Shown here piece after piece: positions 63,844-64,000 of a stretch of DNA of 64,000 nucleotides. Numbering within the stretch: the first letter of the stretch is position 1; the number at the start of each line of letters is the position of its first letter. The notes below the pieces were generated by a model, which was given only the letters and a program-made list of their open reading frames with translations, ran no database searches and had not been told where the DNA came from. This DNA is from Owenia fusiformis (Eukaryota > Annelida > Polychaeta > Sabellida > Oweniidae): contig CAIIXF020000001.1 of assembly GCA_903813345.2 (NCBI GenBank), forward strand, positions 18,185,915 to 18,249,914, written 5' to 3'. Made by a program: the position numbers and the translations under genes.

Positions 63844-64000
63844 GAACAATGTAGTGTTGTAAAGATGCAGAATGTCATCGAAACATGAGGCTACATTGAT
63901 TATGTGATGTAAAAGGTAAAGGGTTAAAGTATCAAAAAGGCAAAACTGAATTAAAAACTGTGTATAAGGGAAAAAACGTTCATGTTTTGACTCCAAGACC

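Overview
The window is AT-rich animal (metazoan) genomic DNA that carries one recognisable protein-coding gene. This is a two-exon Hox gene on the + strand that I identify as the central-class gene Antennapedia (Antp). Its hexapeptide exon (CDS 19302-19818) and homeodomain exon (CDS 39724-40058) are separated by a 19.9-kb phase-1 intron and together encode 283 residues. The homeodomain is almost identical to arthropod ANTP and lacks the features of Lox5, Lox2 and Lox4. A large, gene-poor, repeat-studded Hox interval with tandem minisatellites and Tc1/mariner debris fits a lophotrochozoan, most likely a mollusc. The phylum is an inference: no species-diagnostic gene is present.

Layout. Positions 1-19,000 hold no recognisable gene; this is probably the intergenic space 5' of Antp. 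It contains a CpG-bearing promoter-like patch near 4.6-5.2 kb and a fold-back element at 16.7 kb. A TATA-like box near 19,008 and a leader with four short upstream ORFs precede the Antp start codon. The intron contains a ~101-bp tandem array (21.6-22.5 kb), a 78-bp MITE with mariner-like ends, two RFX X-box-like palindromes, a retroposed insert with target-site duplications (33.0-33.3 kb), a GC-rich SINE-like patch, a fold-back hairpin (34.55 kb) and a diverged ~200-bp tandem duplication. Exon 2 is followed by a ~0.9-kb 3' UTR with a poly(A) signal at 40,953.

About 2.35 kb downstream of the Antp stop, on the same strand, is a long hairpin (42,394-42,475). Its 5' arm carries a miR-10-family sequence with seed ACCCTGT. 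YY1/PHO-type motifs flank it, one of them about 70 bp upstream. This is the most interesting signal in the window: miR-10 is classically a Hox-cluster microRNA beside the Hox4/Dfd-class gene, whereas this copy lies on the posterior (presumed Lox4-facing) side of Antp. The Antp 3' UTR also holds five AAGGGTA motifs within 100 bp, which match only nucleotides 1-6 of the predicted miRNA.

The right-hand quarter is repetitive. Nested inverted repeats lie at 50.8-51.06 kb. A large complex minisatellite at ~57-61.8 kb consists of neighbouring sub-arrays with 114 (2 x 57), 57, 59 and 58-bp periods derived from one ancestral monomer, interrupted by a 724-bp insertion with its own internal repeats. At the right edge an inverted, decayed Tc1/mariner-type transposase pair runs off the window. 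No tRNA, rRNA, CRISPR or second Hox homeobox was found.
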